Source: Tropicimonas sediminicola (GTDB lineage: Bacteria; Pseudomonadota; Alphaproteobacteria; Rhodobacterales; Rhodobacteraceae). From it: a DNA stretch of 64,000 nucleotides. The notes beneath the pieces are model-generated. The model had not been told where the DNA came from. It was given only the letters and a program-made list of their open reading frames with translations, and searched no databases. The stretch is taken from NCBI RefSeq assembly GCF_900188335.1, contig NZ_FZOY01000007.1:234898-298897 (forward strand), read 5' to 3'. Below, piece by piece: positions 47,020 to 56,339 of the stretch. The number at the start of each line of letters is the position of its first letter. Position 1 is the stretch's first letter. The position numbers were made by a program, and so were the translations under genes.

Positions 47020-47889
47020 ATGCAGACCGTCTTCATCGCCGGGGCGACCGGATATCTCGGCCGCCACCTCTGCGCCGAATACCGCGGAGCCGGTTGGCAT
47101 GTCCGCGCGCTGGTCCGGAACGCTGCCCGGGCGGCGGATCTTGACGCGGACGAACTGATCGAAGCGCAGGCAACGCGCCCAGATACGCTGTTTGGCTGCA
47201 TGGAAGGGGCGGCGCTGACGATCTCCGCACTCGGCATCACGCGGCAGGCCGACGGGCTGGACTATCGTGATGTCGACTACCGGGCGAATCTCAATCTGCT
47301 GTCAGAAGCGCGCCGCGCGGGCGTTGGACGCTTCGCCTATCTCCACGTGCTCAACGCCGACCGGATGCGGGACGTGCCACTGGTCGCGGCAAAGGCCGCA
47401 TTCGTCGATGCGCTCCGCGCCGAGGACATCGCCTCCACCGTGATCGCCCCGTCCGGCTACTTCTCCGACATGGAGGATTTCCTCGCCATGGCACGCGCCG
47501 GGCGGGTCTGGCTGTTCGGAGACGGCGCGAAGCGGATCAACCCGATCCATGGAGCCGACCTGGCCGCCGCGACAGCCGCGGCGATCGCCGAGGAGCGAGA
47601 CTGGATCGACGTGGGCGGGCCGGAGGTCTTCACCCATAGGGAACTGGCCGAAGCTGCCTTTGCCGCCCTCGGCAAGCCCGCAAGGATCACCCGCTTGCCC
47701 GACGCGCTCCGCCGCGCCGCACTGGCCGTGCTGCCCCGTGTAACGCCCCGGCGCATCCACGGGCCGGCCCGGTTCTTCCTGACGGCGATGGGCCTCGACA
47801 TGGTCGGGGAACCGCACGGCACGCACCGCCTTGGCACCCATTTCGCGGACCTCGCAGCCGGGATGCGATCCCGCAGGCCCGCCCCATGA
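47020..47889 (+). CDS. NAD(P)-binding SDR family protein (NmrA-like)
   Basis: This 289-residue protein has an atypical/extended SDR Rossmann fold. It starts MQTVFIAGATGYLGRHLCAEY and has strand-helix repeats (DELIEAQAT...ALTISALGITRQADGLDYRDVDYRANLNLL). No YxxxK catalytic pair is obvious, so it may be a redox sensor or complex-I assembly-type atypical SDR. It overlaps the next gene by 4 bases. Confidence 0.8.
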   Translation: MQTVFIAGATGYLGRHLCAEYRGAGWHVRALVRNAARAADLDADELIEAQATRPDTLFGCMEGAALTISALGITRQADGLDYRDVDYRANLNLLSEARRAGVGRFAYLHVLNADRMRDVPLVAAKAAFVDALRAEDIASTVIAPSGYFSDMEDFLAMARAGRVWLFGDGAKRINPIHGADLAAATAAAIAEERDWIDVGGPEVFTHRELAEAAFAALGKPARITRLPDALRRAALAVLPRVTPRRIHGPARFFLTAMGLDMVGEPHGTHRLGTHFADLAAGMRSRRPAP

Positions 47890-48566
47890 CCCTTCAACAC
47901 AGCGGCGGTATCGCCGCCTTGCTCTGCGGCGCGACCTACGTGGCGGGCTTTGCCCTGCTCGTCACCCTGCTCGCCCCGCTCGGATACGGCACGGAAGAGA
48001 TCGACACCCACGCCGTGGCCGCACTCGCCGCTGCGCACCCCGGGCTGCTGATCGCCTGGAACAGTACGATCTACATCATCAACGGGCTGGCGCTCGCCGT
48101 GCTCACCGTCGCCCTCGCCGAGCGGTTCCTGCCCAGAGCCCCTGGTTGGTCCGGGGTCTCCCGCGCGCTCGGGCTGATCTGGGCGACACTGGTCCTTGGC
48201 GCCGGGATGGTCGCGAACGTGGCGGTCGAACGCACGTCGGCGCTCCACGCGACCGATCCGCAGGGCGCCGCGGATCTCTGGGGAACGCTGCACGCGATCG
48301 AACTGGGGCTCGGCGGCGGCAACGAGATCGTCGGCGGGGCGTGGATCCTCAGCATCAGCATCGCGGGTCTGGCCTTCCGGCGGCTTCCTCGCGGAGTTGC
48401 TCTAATGGGCCTGCTGACCGGGCTCGCCGGGCTCGCAACCTTGGTGCCGGCCCTCGGCACAGCCGCGGGGGCTGGTTTCGGGCTCGGCGGGATCGCCTGG
48501 TTTCTCGCGGTGGGCGTGGCACTGGTCAGAGACCCCGGCCCTCCCGCATCGCACCAGCCCAAATGA
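47886..48566 (+). CDS. DUF4386-like integral membrane protein
   Basis: This 226-residue protein has about six membrane helices (GGIAALLCGATYVAGFALLVTL, NSTIYIINGLALAVLTVALA, ALGLIWATLVLGAGMVANVA and others). The layout resembles DUF4386 proteins. No function is known. The start overlaps the SDR stop (ATGA), implying a coupled pair. Confidence 0.7.
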   Translation: MTLQHSGGIAALLCGATYVAGFALLVTLLAPLGYGTEEIDTHAVAALAAAHPGLLIAWNSTIYIINGLALAVLTVALAERFLPRAPGWSGVSRALGLIWATLVLGAGMVANVAVERTSALHATDPQGAADLWGTLHAIELGLGGGNEIVGGAWILSISIAGLAFRRLPRGVALMGLLTGLAGLATLVPALGTAAGAGFGLGGIAWFLAVGVALVRDPGPPASHQPK

Positions 48567-48568
48567 AA

Positions 48569-48592
48569 AGGGGCGTTCCCGCGAACGCCCCT
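48569..48592. terminator. bidirectional terminator
   Basis: AGGGGCGTTC (48569-48578) and GAACGCCCCT (48583-48592) form a perfect 10-bp stem with a 4-nt loop. On the minus strand TTTTCATTT follows, so it mainly serves the cytochrome gene. It sits between convergent genes. Confidence 0.85.
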
Positions 48593-48612
48593 CCCACCCG
48601 GTTCGGTCCGGA

Positions 48613-48996
48613 TTACTCGAAGGTCTGCAGGTAGGCGATAACGTCGTCGATGTCGCTTTCCTTCTTGAGGCCGGCAAAGGACATCTTGCCTTTCGGGATC
48701 ACGTCCTTCGGCTTGGTGAGGTAAGCAGTCAGGGTCTCGTCATCCCAGACCAGCCCCCCCTCGGCGAGTTCGAGCAGGTTGGGGGAGTACTTGTAGTCCT
48801 CGACCCGGCCAGCCGGTGCGCCGACGACCCCGTTCAGCGGCGGGCCAACGCGGTTCTTGGCGTCGTCGCCGACCATGTGGCAGGCCTGGCACTTTTTGAA
48901 GACCTTCTCGCCGTTGGCGGCATCTCCTTCGGCAAGGACGGGCGCGGCGGTCACCGCGACAAGCGCGGCGGCCAGGGGAAGAAGAGCGGATTTCAT
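48613..48996 (-). CDS. periplasmic class I cytochrome c (c2 type)
   Basis: This 127-residue protein has a signal peptide (about 1-22, ending VLA) and one heme site CQACH (about 36-40). The axial methionine is likely in IPKGKMSFAGLKK. The fold is a small cytochrome c2/c550 that carries electrons in the periplasm. The physiological partner is unknown. A 522-base region separates it from the divergent Crp/Fnr gene. Confidence 0.92.
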   Translation of the reverse strand: MKSALLPLAAALVAVTAAPVLAEGDAANGEKVFKKCQACHMVGDDAKNRVGPPLNGVVGAPAGRVEDYKYSPNLLELAEGGLVWDDETLTAYLTKPKDVIPKGKMSFAGLKKESDIDDVIAYLQTFE

Positions 48997-49518
48997 GTCG
49001 TTTCCTTTCGTGTTCAGACCAGTGTCTCTGTGGCGGCAACCGGGAACGTCCCGGCTGCAGGGCTAAGTGTCTCTGGTGCCGACAGACAGCCGGCTGTCGG
49101 CGGCCTTTCGGCAAGAACCGCGGCACGTGCGCCGGCCGATACCGGGGGTGCGGTCCGTGGCGAACGTTCTGCCTTCCGACCCACAGCCTTGCCCGACCCG
49201 CCCCGATGGATCAAGCGCCTCACGTTGAGGCGCAGGACCGGAAGCGAGCAGTCGGACAACGTGACGCGCTTCGAAGCAGCTTCAGCCGATCCGACGATTG
49301 CGGGCGCACCATCAGGGCGCCCGGCAATCCGCACCGGCATTCCACTGTCCGACGCAATGGTAATGTCGAATCTTCCGGCGGCAAACGGATTGGTGCCATG
49401 CGTCGCACCCCGGTCCCATTGGCCTTTCACCCCTTGTCCGGGCTTCCTATGATGCCCTTCGGCCCGCATCATCACGGCCCGGCGCAAGGGGCGCGCGGCC
49501 CCAGGGAGGCAAATCTGC
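48997..49518. other. long intergenic region between cytochrome c and Crp/Fnr genes
   Basis: This 522-base gap holds divergent promoters but no gene I can support; open frames here have no family features. Two inverted repeats near the cytochrome end stand out: CCGGGA/TCCCGG at 49040-49054 and GCCGACAG/CTGTCGGC at 49078-49101. No clear Fnr-type TTGAC-N4-GTCAA site was found. Confidence 0.5.
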
Positions 49519-50226
49519 ATGACGGACGACCCGCGGAGGCAGATCGCCCGCAATTCCATGCTGATGCAGAGTTTTTCCGATGCCCACACCGAGGCCCTGC
49601 TGCAACGCTCACAGTGGCAGAGCTTCCGTCGCGGCGAGACGCTGTTCCTGCAGGGCGAGGACGCGCGGGCGATCCACATCGTCATCGGCGGCTGGGTCAA
49701 GCTCTACCGGATCACGCCGAGCGGTGGCGAGGCGATCGTCTCGGTCTTCTCCGAGGGGCAGAGTTTCGGTGAGGCGGTGGCGCTGCGCGGCGCGCCCTAT
49801 CCCGTCTCGGCCGAAGCGGTGACGGAATGCGAGGTGCTGCGGATTCCCTCCGCCGCGGTCACCGACATGCTGCGGCAGGACCCCGAGATCGGGATCAACA
49901 TGCTCGCCGCCACCTTCGCGCATCTGCATTCGCTGGTCGGGCAGCTCGAACAGCTCAAGGCCCAGACCGGGGCGCAGCGCGTGGCGGAGTTCCTTCTGGG
50001 GCTCTGCAACGGCGCCGAGAGCCCCTGCGAGGTCACTCTTCCATACGACAAGACGGTGATCGCAGGCCGCCTCGGCATCAAGCCCGAGAGTCTCTCGCGC
50101 GCATTCGCCAGGCTCGGCACGGTGGGGGTTAAGGTCAATCGCAACACGGCGACGATCGAGGATATCGAGCGGCTGCGGGACTTCTCCACCTCCGATCCCG
50201 CCGGGTTCTGGAACAAGGGCGGCTGA
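49519..50226 (+). CDS. Crp/Fnr family transcriptional regulator
   Basis: This 235-residue protein has a cyclic-nucleotide-binding-type beta barrel (about 20-135), a dimer helix and a C-terminal winged helix (about 165-225) with IAGRLGIKPESLSRAFARL. The N-terminal cysteines of Fnr are absent, so an iron-sulfur oxygen sensor is unlikely. A Dnr/NnrR-like or other effector is possible. Nearby targets could be the divergent cytochrome or downstream chrA. Confidence 0.87.
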   Translation: MTDDPRRQIARNSMLMQSFSDAHTEALLQRSQWQSFRRGETLFLQGEDARAIHIVIGGWVKLYRITPSGGEAIVSVFSEGQSFGEAVALRGAPYPVSAEAVTECEVLRIPSAAVTDMLRQDPEIGINMLAATFAHLHSLVGQLEQLKAQTGAQRVAEFLLGLCNGAESPCEVTLPYDKTVIAGRLGIKPESLSRAFARLGTVGVKVNRNTATIEDIERLRDFSTSDPAGFWNKGG

Positions 50227-50325
50227 GCCGTCACGCGGGTTGCGCATTGCCGGGCGAGACTGGCGAAAGGGCCTTGCATCGCCATGCCGCGGCGTGCTGA
50301 CAGGGCCGGACGCAAGGAGGCGGGA

Positions 50326-51540
50326 ATGACCGACAGCAGCAGCACGCAGCCGCCCCGGGGCGAGGGAACGCCGCGCGAGGTATTCGCGGCCTTTCTCAAG
50401 CTCGGCCTGACGTCCTTCGGCGGGCCGATCGCGCATCTCGGGTATTTCCGGGACGAGCTGGTGACCCGCCGCGGCTGGCTCGACGATCATGCCTATGCCG
50501 ATCTCGTCGCGCTCTGCCAGTTCCTGCCCGGCCCCGCCTCCTCGCAGGTGGGCTTTGCCCTGGGGATGATGCGGGCCGGCTGGCTTGGCGCACTTGCCGC
50601 CTTCACCGCCTTCACCCTCCCTTCGGCGCTTTTGCTGCTGGCCTTTGCGCTGAGCGCTTCCGCAATTTCCGGGCCGTTGGGAACCGGCATCCTCCACGGG
50701 CTCAAGATCGTCGCGGTGGCCATCGTGGCGCAGGCGGTCTGGGGCATGGCGCGCACGCTTTGCCCGGACCGGGCGAGGACCGGCATCGCCGTGGGCGCGG
50801 TGGCCCTCCTCGCCTTCCTGCCCGGCGCCATCGGCATGGTGGCCGCGATTGCCTTTGGAGCGCTCGCCGGGCTGGCGTTTGGCCGTGGGTCGGGCGCGCC
50901 CCTCGGCGGCCACCTGAGCATGCCGGTGCGCAACGCGCAGGCCGGCGTCGCCATCGCGACCTTCCTCGCCCTGTTGCTCCTTATGCCGCTCGCCGCAAGC
51001 TGGTCGCAAGCGCTGGCCGTCTTCGACAGCTTCTATCGCGCCGGTGCGCTGGTTTTCGGCGGCGGCCATGTCGTGCTGCCGCTGCTTCAGGCCGAAACCG
51101 TCGCGCCGGGCTGGGTCACGCCCGACGCATTCCTCGCGGGCTATGGCGCGGCGCAGGCGGTGCCCGGTCCGCTCTTCACCTTTGCCGCCTATCTCGGCGC
51201 CGTCCTCGGCCCGGCTCCGAACGGCGTCGCGGGCGCGGCCATCGCGCTGGTCGCGGTGTTCCTGCCGGGGTTCCTGATCCTCGTCGGGGTACTGCCGTTC
51301 TGGGACAGGTTCCGCTCCATGGCCGCCGCCCAATCGCTGATGCAGGGCGCGAATGCAGCGGTGGTCGGCATCCTGGGAGCGGCGCTCTACGACCCCGTGT
51401 TCACCAGCGCCATCGGGGGAATGAAAGACTTCGCCCTCGCGCTCGCGTGTTTCGTCCTGCTGACGATCTGGAAAGCGCCGCCCTGGGCGGTGGTGATCGT
51501 CGCGGCGGCGGGCGGCGCGGCGCTGGCTGTCTTCTCCTGA
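50326..51540 (+). CDS. chrA: chromate efflux transporter ChrA
   Basis: This 404-residue inner-membrane protein has two homologous halves, each with the CHR motif: FLKLGLTSFGGPIAHLGYFRDELV and DLVALCQFLPGPASSQVGF in the first, FDSFYRAGALVFGGGHVVLPLLQ and GAAQAVPGPLFTFAAYLGA in the second. It exports chromate and perhaps other oxyanions. The ATG at 50326 has AAGGAGG upstream; an earlier in-frame ATG does not. Confidence 0.92.
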   Translation: MTDSSSTQPPRGEGTPREVFAAFLKLGLTSFGGPIAHLGYFRDELVTRRGWLDDHAYADLVALCQFLPGPASSQVGFALGMMRAGWLGALAAFTAFTLPSALLLLAFALSASAISGPLGTGILHGLKIVAVAIVAQAVWGMARTLCPDRARTGIAVGAVALLAFLPGAIGMVAAIAFGALAGLAFGRGSGAPLGGHLSMPVRNAQAGVAIATFLALLLLMPLAASWSQALAVFDSFYRAGALVFGGGHVVLPLLQAETVAPGWVTPDAFLAGYGAAQAVPGPLFTFAAYLGAVLGPAPNGVAGAAIALVAVFLPGFLILVGVLPFWDRFRSMAAAQSLMQGANAAVVGILGAALYDPVFTSAIGGMKDFALALACFVLLTIWKAPPWAVVIVAAAGGAALAVFS

Positions 51541-51596
51541 CGCAGGATCGTGGTAGGGATCGGGCGACGCCATCCCGGCACGAGAGGGACGCCCAG

Positions 51597-52916
51597 ATGA
51601 CAAGCATCCGACAGCAGATCGCCAAGGCCCTGGGACCCGACCTGCCAACCAGAACACAGGTGGCAGTGACGGGCGAGGGCGCGCTGCCTTCCTGCTTCGA
51701 CGTAACCGGCCTGGCCCTCGCCTCCATGGAGGCCGCAGCGGCGGAACTCGGCGACCTGCTCGGCGCCCAACGTGTAGCGCTGAACCGTCGCCGTGCGCTC
51801 ATGTGGTTCGACATGACGCTGCGCCCCGAGGGCTGGGAGCTTCCGGGTGCCTGGGATTCGATCGCGGGCAATTACCGCGCCGCCGATGGCTGGATCCGGC
51901 TGCACACAAATGCGCCCCGCCACCGCGCGGCGGCGCTGTCGGTGCTGGGCTGCACGCCGGAGCGGGAGGCCGTGGCCCGCGGCGTCCGGCACTGGGACAA
52001 GGACGCTTTGGAAACGGCCGTCGTCACGGCAGGCGGTGCGGCGGGAGCGATGCGCGGGCTCGCCGACTGGGCGCGTCATCCACAGGGCCGCGCCGTGGCC
52101 GGTGAGCCCCTCGTCGCATGGGCGCACAAGGGCGATGCCCCCGGTGAGCTGCGGCTCGACGGCCTGCGCGTGCTGGACCTCACCCGCGTACTGGCCGGGC
52201 CGGTCGCCACGCGATTCCTTGCCGGTTTCGGCGCGAATGTCCTGCGGATCGACCCGCCCGACTGGAACGAGCCGGGCGTCGAGCCGGAAGTCACCCTCGG
52301 CAAGCGCTGTGCCGGTCTGGACCTGAAGCTGCCCGCCGACCGTGCGCGCTTCGAAACGCTGCTTCGGTCGGCCGACGTGCTTGTGCATGGTTATCGCCCG
52401 GAAGCGCTGGACCGGCTGGGGTTTGGTGCGGAGCGGCGGCGCAGCCTTGCTCCGGCGGTCATCGAGGTGACGCTGGACGCCTTTGGCTGGACCGGTCCCT
52501 GGGCCGGGCGGCGCGGCTTCGACAGCGTGGTGCAGATGAGCTGCGGGCTGGCCGACGAGGGGATGCGGCAGGCTCAGGCGGACCGTCCGGTCGCGCTGCC
52601 GGTGCAGGCGCTCGACCATGCCACCGGCTATCTCATGGCCGCCGCCGTGCTGCGCGCGCTGAGGATCCGCAATGATTGCGGACAGGCGCTCTCCGCGCGC
52701 CTGTCGCTGGCCCGGACGGCGCATTTGCTAGTCTCGGCCGGACTGCACAGCCCGGCAGCCCCGATGCCGCCGGAGAACTACGCGGATCTCGCGCCGGAGA
52801 CCGAGGCCACCGGCTGGGGGCCGGCGAGCCGCATCGCCTTTCCGGTCGAGGTGGATGGCAACGGGCCGAGGTGGCGTTACCCGGCGGGGCCGCTGCGCAG
52901 GTACGCGGCAGAGTAG
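51597..52916 (+). CDS. CaiB/BaiF family CoA transferase
   Basis: This 439-residue family III CoA transferase has its core motif LRLDGLRVLDLTRVLAGPVATRFLAGFGANVLRIDPP in the middle of the chain (about 180-215). An N-terminal domain (about 1-175) precedes it. The donor and acceptor acids are unknown. Related proteins move CoA between carboxylic acids, and the catalytic Asp lies in later family motifs. The start at 51597 follows chrA by 56 bases. Confidence 0.85.
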   Translation: MTSIRQQIAKALGPDLPTRTQVAVTGEGALPSCFDVTGLALASMEAAAAELGDLLGAQRVALNRRRALMWFDMTLRPEGWELPGAWDSIAGNYRAADGWIRLHTNAPRHRAAALSVLGCTPEREAVARGVRHWDKDALETAVVTAGGAAGAMRGLADWARHPQGRAVAGEPLVAWAHKGDAPGELRLDGLRVLDLTRVLAGPVATRFLAGFGANVLRIDPPDWNEPGVEPEVTLGKRCAGLDLKLPADRARFETLLRSADVLVHGYRPEALDRLGFGAERRRSLAPAVIEVTLDAFGWTGPWAGRRGFDSVVQMSCGLADEGMRQAQADRPVALPVQALDHATGYLMAAAVLRALRIRNDCGQALSARLSLARTAHLLVSAGLHSPAAPMPPENYADLAPETEATGWGPASRIAFPVEVDGNGPRWRYPAGPLRRYAAE

Positions 52917-52947
52917 GAGACCTGACCTTCCGACGGCCGAAACCCGG

Positions 52948-53439
52948 TCAGGAAGCGTTGCGGAAGCCTTCGTCCAGATCGAGGTCGTCGAACTGCTTCG
53001 GCAGGTCCTTCAGCAGGGCCGCGAGTTCCTTCTCGTCGACCAGCTTCGCCGCCTTGCGAGGCGAGAACCAGTGCCGCTTGCGCTGGTTGCGCTCCTTCCA
53101 GCGGCGTTTCAGCTTCTCGACCATCATCGGGTAGAGGGTGACGCGGCATGGCACCACCCCGCCCTGCCCCAACCGCTTGTCGTAATGGTAAAGCCCGATG
53201 GGCTGATCCGAGACGAACCCCACGGCGCCCGCCTCTTCCAGCGCCTCGATCTCGGCGGCGTGCCAGGGCATCTTGTCATCCATCAGCCAGCCCTTCGGCA
53301 TGACCCACCGGCCCGTGTCGCGCGATGTCACCATGAGCACGCGGAGCTTGCCGTTTCGGTCACGATGCAGCGGCAGCGCGGCGATCTGATCGACCTTGTC
53401 CCTTGGCAAACCCCGTCCTCCCGTGGTTCGATAATCCAT
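52948..53439 (-). CDS. NUDIX-like hydrolase with a degenerate signature
   Basis: This 163-residue protein starts at the ATG at 53439, with GGAGAGG just upstream. The region GRWVMPKGWL...AAEIEALEEAGAVG aligns with the NUDIX box. The metal-binding EALEE glutamates are kept, but the box's first Glu is Lys and its Arg is Ile. It resembles the diphosphoinositol-polyphosphate-hydrolase-like group of alphaproteobacteria. Activity is uncertain. Confidence 0.8.
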   Translation of the reverse strand: MDYRTTGGRGLPRDKVDQIAALPLHRDRNGKLRVLMVTSRDTGRWVMPKGWLMDDKMPWHAAEIEALEEAGAVGFVSDQPIGLYHYDKRLGQGGVVPCRVTLYPMMVEKLKRRWKERNQRKRHWFSPRKAAKLVDEKELAALLKDLPKQFDDLDLDEGFRNAS

Positions 53440-53617
53440 ACCTCTCCATCCGCGCAGACAATCGTCCCGGAACGAAGCGCAGATCTCGCTGCCGCCGACC
53501 TTACGGCACCTGTCTTGCGGCTTTGTGATCCCGCGTTTGGATCGCCGCTCGTCTGCGGATGGCCTGCTCTCGGATGGTTCTTTGCGTTTTGGGAATACTC
53601 GCTCCGCAAAGGTGGCC

Positions 53618-53640
53618 TTTGCAACAAAAAACATTGCAAA
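53618..53640. promoter_or_regulatory. paired ScfR-like half-sites upstream of the DeoR gene
   Basis: TTTGCAAC (53618-53625) and ATTGCAAA (53633-53640) each match seven of eight bases of TTTGCAAA and start 15 bases apart. They lie about 50 bases before the DeoR start, in the gap shared with the divergent NUDIX gene. Confidence 0.35.
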
Positions 53641-53690
53641 CTATCGGAAATGTCACAATTCTCGGCGACGATTGCGACTTGGCGAGGCAC

Positions 53691-54506
53691 ATGCAGGAAA
53701 TCGGTACGTTTCAGGACAAGTCACGCGGGAACCGCGACCGCCTCCGGAAGGCCGAGCGACAGAAACAGATCCTGCTGGAACTGAAGCTGAGGCCGCATGT
53801 GCGCATCAGCGAACTGGCGCAACGCTTCAACGTCTCGACAGAAACCGTGCGCCGCGATTTCGACGCGCTGGCCGGCGACGGGCTGGTCTCGCGCGCCCAT
53901 GGCGGCGCCTCGGCCCCGGCGCAGGGCCATTACCCCAACCTCGACGAACGCTCGGTTTCCCGGATCGAGGAGCGGGAGCGGATCGGGCGGCGCGCCGCGG
54001 CGCTGATACAGGATGGCGAGACGGTGATGATCGACTCCGGCTCGACCACGCTGCAGCTGGCCCGCGCGCTGGCCTTTCTCGACACCCGCTGCACGGTGAT
54101 CACCAACTCGATCCCCGTCGCCATGACCATCGGCCACGGCGCCGCCGAGGTGCTGCTCGCGCCGGGCGCGTACCTGCCGGCGGAATCGGCCCTCATCGGG
54201 GCCGAGACCGTGGAATTCCTGGGCCGGTTCAACGTCGATCGCTGCATGATCGGCGCCTCCGCGCTCTCCGCCGACGGCCCTTCGGAAACCGTGCGTGGGT
54301 TTGCGGCGGTGAAGCGGGCGATGTTGCAGCGCGCAACGCACAGGCACCTGCTGGTCGACTCCTCGAAATTCGGCCGCAAGGGCTTTGCCCATGTCGGCGG
54401 GCCGGAGGCGCTGTCCTCCATCGTCGTCGACCTTGCGCCGGAGGGAGAACTGATGGCCGCCCTCGCAGGCGCCGGCGTCGAAGTTCTGGTCGCGGACCCG
54501 GCCTAG
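53691..54506 (+). CDS. DeoR family transcriptional regulator
   Basis: This 271-residue repressor has an N-terminal DeoR helix-turn-helix (about 20-75, RISELAQRFNVSTETVRRDFDAL). Its C-terminal sugar-phosphate isomerase-like domain includes MIDSGSTTLQLARAL. Members bind phosphorylated sugars. No sugar genes adjoin it. The ATG at 53691 has a GAGG ribosome site; the upstream frame reads through an A/T-rich promoter. Its stop overlaps the convergent Lrp gene by 4 bases. Confidence 0.88.
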   Translation: MQEIGTFQDKSRGNRDRLRKAERQKQILLELKLRPHVRISELAQRFNVSTETVRRDFDALAGDGLVSRAHGGASAPAQGHYPNLDERSVSRIEERERIGRRAAALIQDGETVMIDSGSTTLQLARALAFLDTRCTVITNSIPVAMTIGHGAAEVLLAPGAYLPAESALIGAETVEFLGRFNVDRCMIGASALSADGPSETVRGFAAVKRAMLQRATHRHLLVDSSKFGRKGFAHVGGPEALSSIVVDLAPEGELMAALAGAGVEVLVADPA

Positions 54507-54961
54507 CCGGCCCTCGGCAGGCGGCTGCGCCAGACGAACTGCCGCAAGGCGAAGCGCGACCGCACGGAGCGGATACCGGGCACGGTGGTCAACTTGTCTT
54601 GCAGGAACCGTTCGAAAGCCGGCAGGTCTTCCACCACGACCCGCAGCAGGAAATCCTGGCTGCCCGTCATCAGGAACCCCTGCACGACCTCCTCGAACTC
54701 CGCCACGCGCCGCTCGAACAGCGCAAGGCTCTGCGCCTCCTGCCGCTCCAGTTCCACCGAAACGAAGGCGGTGATCGGGTAGCCGGCCTTCTCCGGCGAG
54801 ACCACTGCCCCGTAGCGTGAGATCACCCCCGCCTGCTCCAGCTTGGCGACGCGGTTCCGGCACGGCGTCGCGGAGAGCCCCACGCGCTCTGCCAGCTCGA
54901 CGATGGAGATCCTCGCGTCCTTCTGCAGGATCTCGAGGATTCGGCGATCGATCTTGTCCAT
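54503..54961 (-). CDS. Lrp/AsnC family regulator (bkd regulator)
   Basis: This 152-residue protein has an N-terminal AsnC helix-turn-helix (about 1-60, ISIVELAERVGLSATPCRNRVAKLE) and a RAM effector domain. It is divergent from the branched-chain 2-oxoacid dehydrogenase operon and likely is its leucine-responsive activator, as BkdR is in Pseudomonas. The 139-base gap between starts holds the control region. Confidence 0.9.
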   Translation of the reverse strand: MDKIDRRILEILQKDARISIVELAERVGLSATPCRNRVAKLEQAGVISRYGAVVSPEKAGYPITAFVSVELERQEAQSLALFERRVAEFEEVVQGFLMTGSQDFLLRVVVEDLPAFERFLQDKLTTVPGIRSVRSRFALRQFVWRSRLPRAG

Positions 54962-55100
54962 GGTGAAATCCGCTTTCAGTTCGTTACCTGGCAGAGATTA
55001 TCACCACAAGTAGATAGCAATTGAAGTGTATTTGGCGAAACCCGCTTCCCGGTCTCGGCTAGACTGGCGGTGAGGACGACCAGGGAGCGCCAGACAGCAG

Positions 55101-56339
55101 ATGCAGGACACGCCCAAGCCGCGCATGACCGTTCCGGAGCCGCAGTTCCGGCCCGGTGACGTGCCCGATTATTCCGACGTCAAGATCCCGGAGGCCGGGG
55201 CCGTCACGTTGCCACCACTCGACGTGGCGCCCCGGCAGCTTCGCAACCACGCCTTCTCGATCATCCGGATCCTGCGGCGGGATGGCGAAGCGGTCGGCCC
55301 CTGGGCGACGATGCTCTCGGACGAAGAGCTGCTATCCGGCCTGAGGCAGATGATGATCCTGCGCACGCTGGACGCCCGCATGATCGCGGCGCAGCGCCAG
55401 GGCAAGACCTCGTTCTACGTCCCGCAACTGGGCGAGGAAGCGGTGGCCATCGCCTTTCAGCGGGCGCTCGGCAAGGGCGACATGAACTTTCCGACCTATC
55501 GCAACGCCGGGCTTCTGGTTGCCCAGGACTATCCGCTCGAGACGATGATGAACCAGATCTTCTCGAACCAGAAGGACCCGCTGGCCGGGCGGCAGTTGCC
55601 GGTGCTCTACTCGGCCAGGGACTACGGCTTCTTCACCGTGTCGGGGAACCTGGGGACCCAGTTCGTGCAGGCCGTGGGCTGGGCAATGGCGGCAGCGATC
55701 GACGGATCGGACCGTATCGCGGCGGGCTGGATCGGCGACGGCTCCACGGCGGAATCCGATTTCCACTCCGCGATGGTCTTTGCCTCGACCTACAAGCCCC
55801 CCGTCATCCTCAACATCGTCAACAACCAATGGGCGATCTCCACCTTCCAGGGCATCGCCAAGGGCGAATCCGGCACGCTGGCCGCCCGTGCGCTCGGTTT
55901 CGGGATCGCAGCGCTGCGGGTCGACGGAAACGACTTCCTCGCCGTGCACGCAGTCGCGAAATGGGCGGTGGAGCGAGCGCGGCAGGGGCTCGGCCCGACG
56001 GTGCTGGAGCATGTCACCTATCGCGCCGGCGGGCATTCGACATCCGACAACCCGGAAGCCTATCGACCGAAGAAGGAGTCCGACGCCTGGCCCCTCGGCG
56101 ACCCCATCGAACGGCTCAAGCTGCACCTCATCCGGCGCGGGCTGTGGTCGGAGGAACGCCACGCCCAGGCACGGTCCGAGATCCGCGACCTCGTTGTCGC
56201 CGCCCAGAAAGCGGCGGAGAAGAACGGCACCCTGCTCGGCGGTGGCGCCCCGAGGCGGCGCAGCATTTTCGACGGGCTATACGAGGAAATGCCACTGCAT
56301 CTGCGGCGCCAGAAGGAGGCGGCCGAGAAATGGCTGTGA
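55101..56339 (+). CDS. bkdA1: branched-chain 2-oxoacid dehydrogenase E1 alpha
   Basis: This 412-residue thiamin-diphosphate E1 alpha decarboxylates branched-chain 2-oxoacids from Val, Leu and Ile. The ThDP motif GDGSTAESDFHSAMVFAS and the phosphorylation-loop-like YRAGGHSTSDNPEAYR are present. The N-terminal extension and size match bacterial BCKDH rather than PDH. It overlaps E1 beta by 10 bases. Confidence 0.94.
   Translation: MQDTPKPRMTVPEPQFRPGDVPDYSDVKIPEAGAVTLPPLDVAPRQLRNHAFSIIRILRRDGEAVGPWATMLSDEELLSGLRQMMILRTLDARMIAAQRQGKTSFYVPQLGEEAVAIAFQRALGKGDMNFPTYRNAGLLVAQDYPLETMMNQIFSNQKDPLAGRQLPVLYSARDYGFFTVSGNLGTQFVQAVGWAMAAAIDGSDRIAAGWIGDGSTAESDFHSAMVFASTYKPPVILNIVNNQWAISTFQGIAKGESGTLAARALGFGIAALRVDGNDFLAVHAVAKWAVERARQGLGPTVLEHVTYRAGGHSTSDNPEAYRPKKESDAWPLGDPIERLKLHLIRRGLWSEERHAQARSEIRDLVVAAQKAAEKNGTLLGGGAPRRRSIFDGLYEEMPLHLRRQKEAAEKWL

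Noticed and set aside
49014..49700. Minus-strand frame opposite the start of the Crp/Fnr gene
   Set aside because: It overlaps a clear gene on the other strand, is low in hydrophobic periodicity and has no domain.
49519..50226. Calling the Crp/Fnr protein an oxygen-sensing Fnr
   Set aside because: It lacks the N-terminal cysteine cluster needed for a [4Fe-4S] centre.
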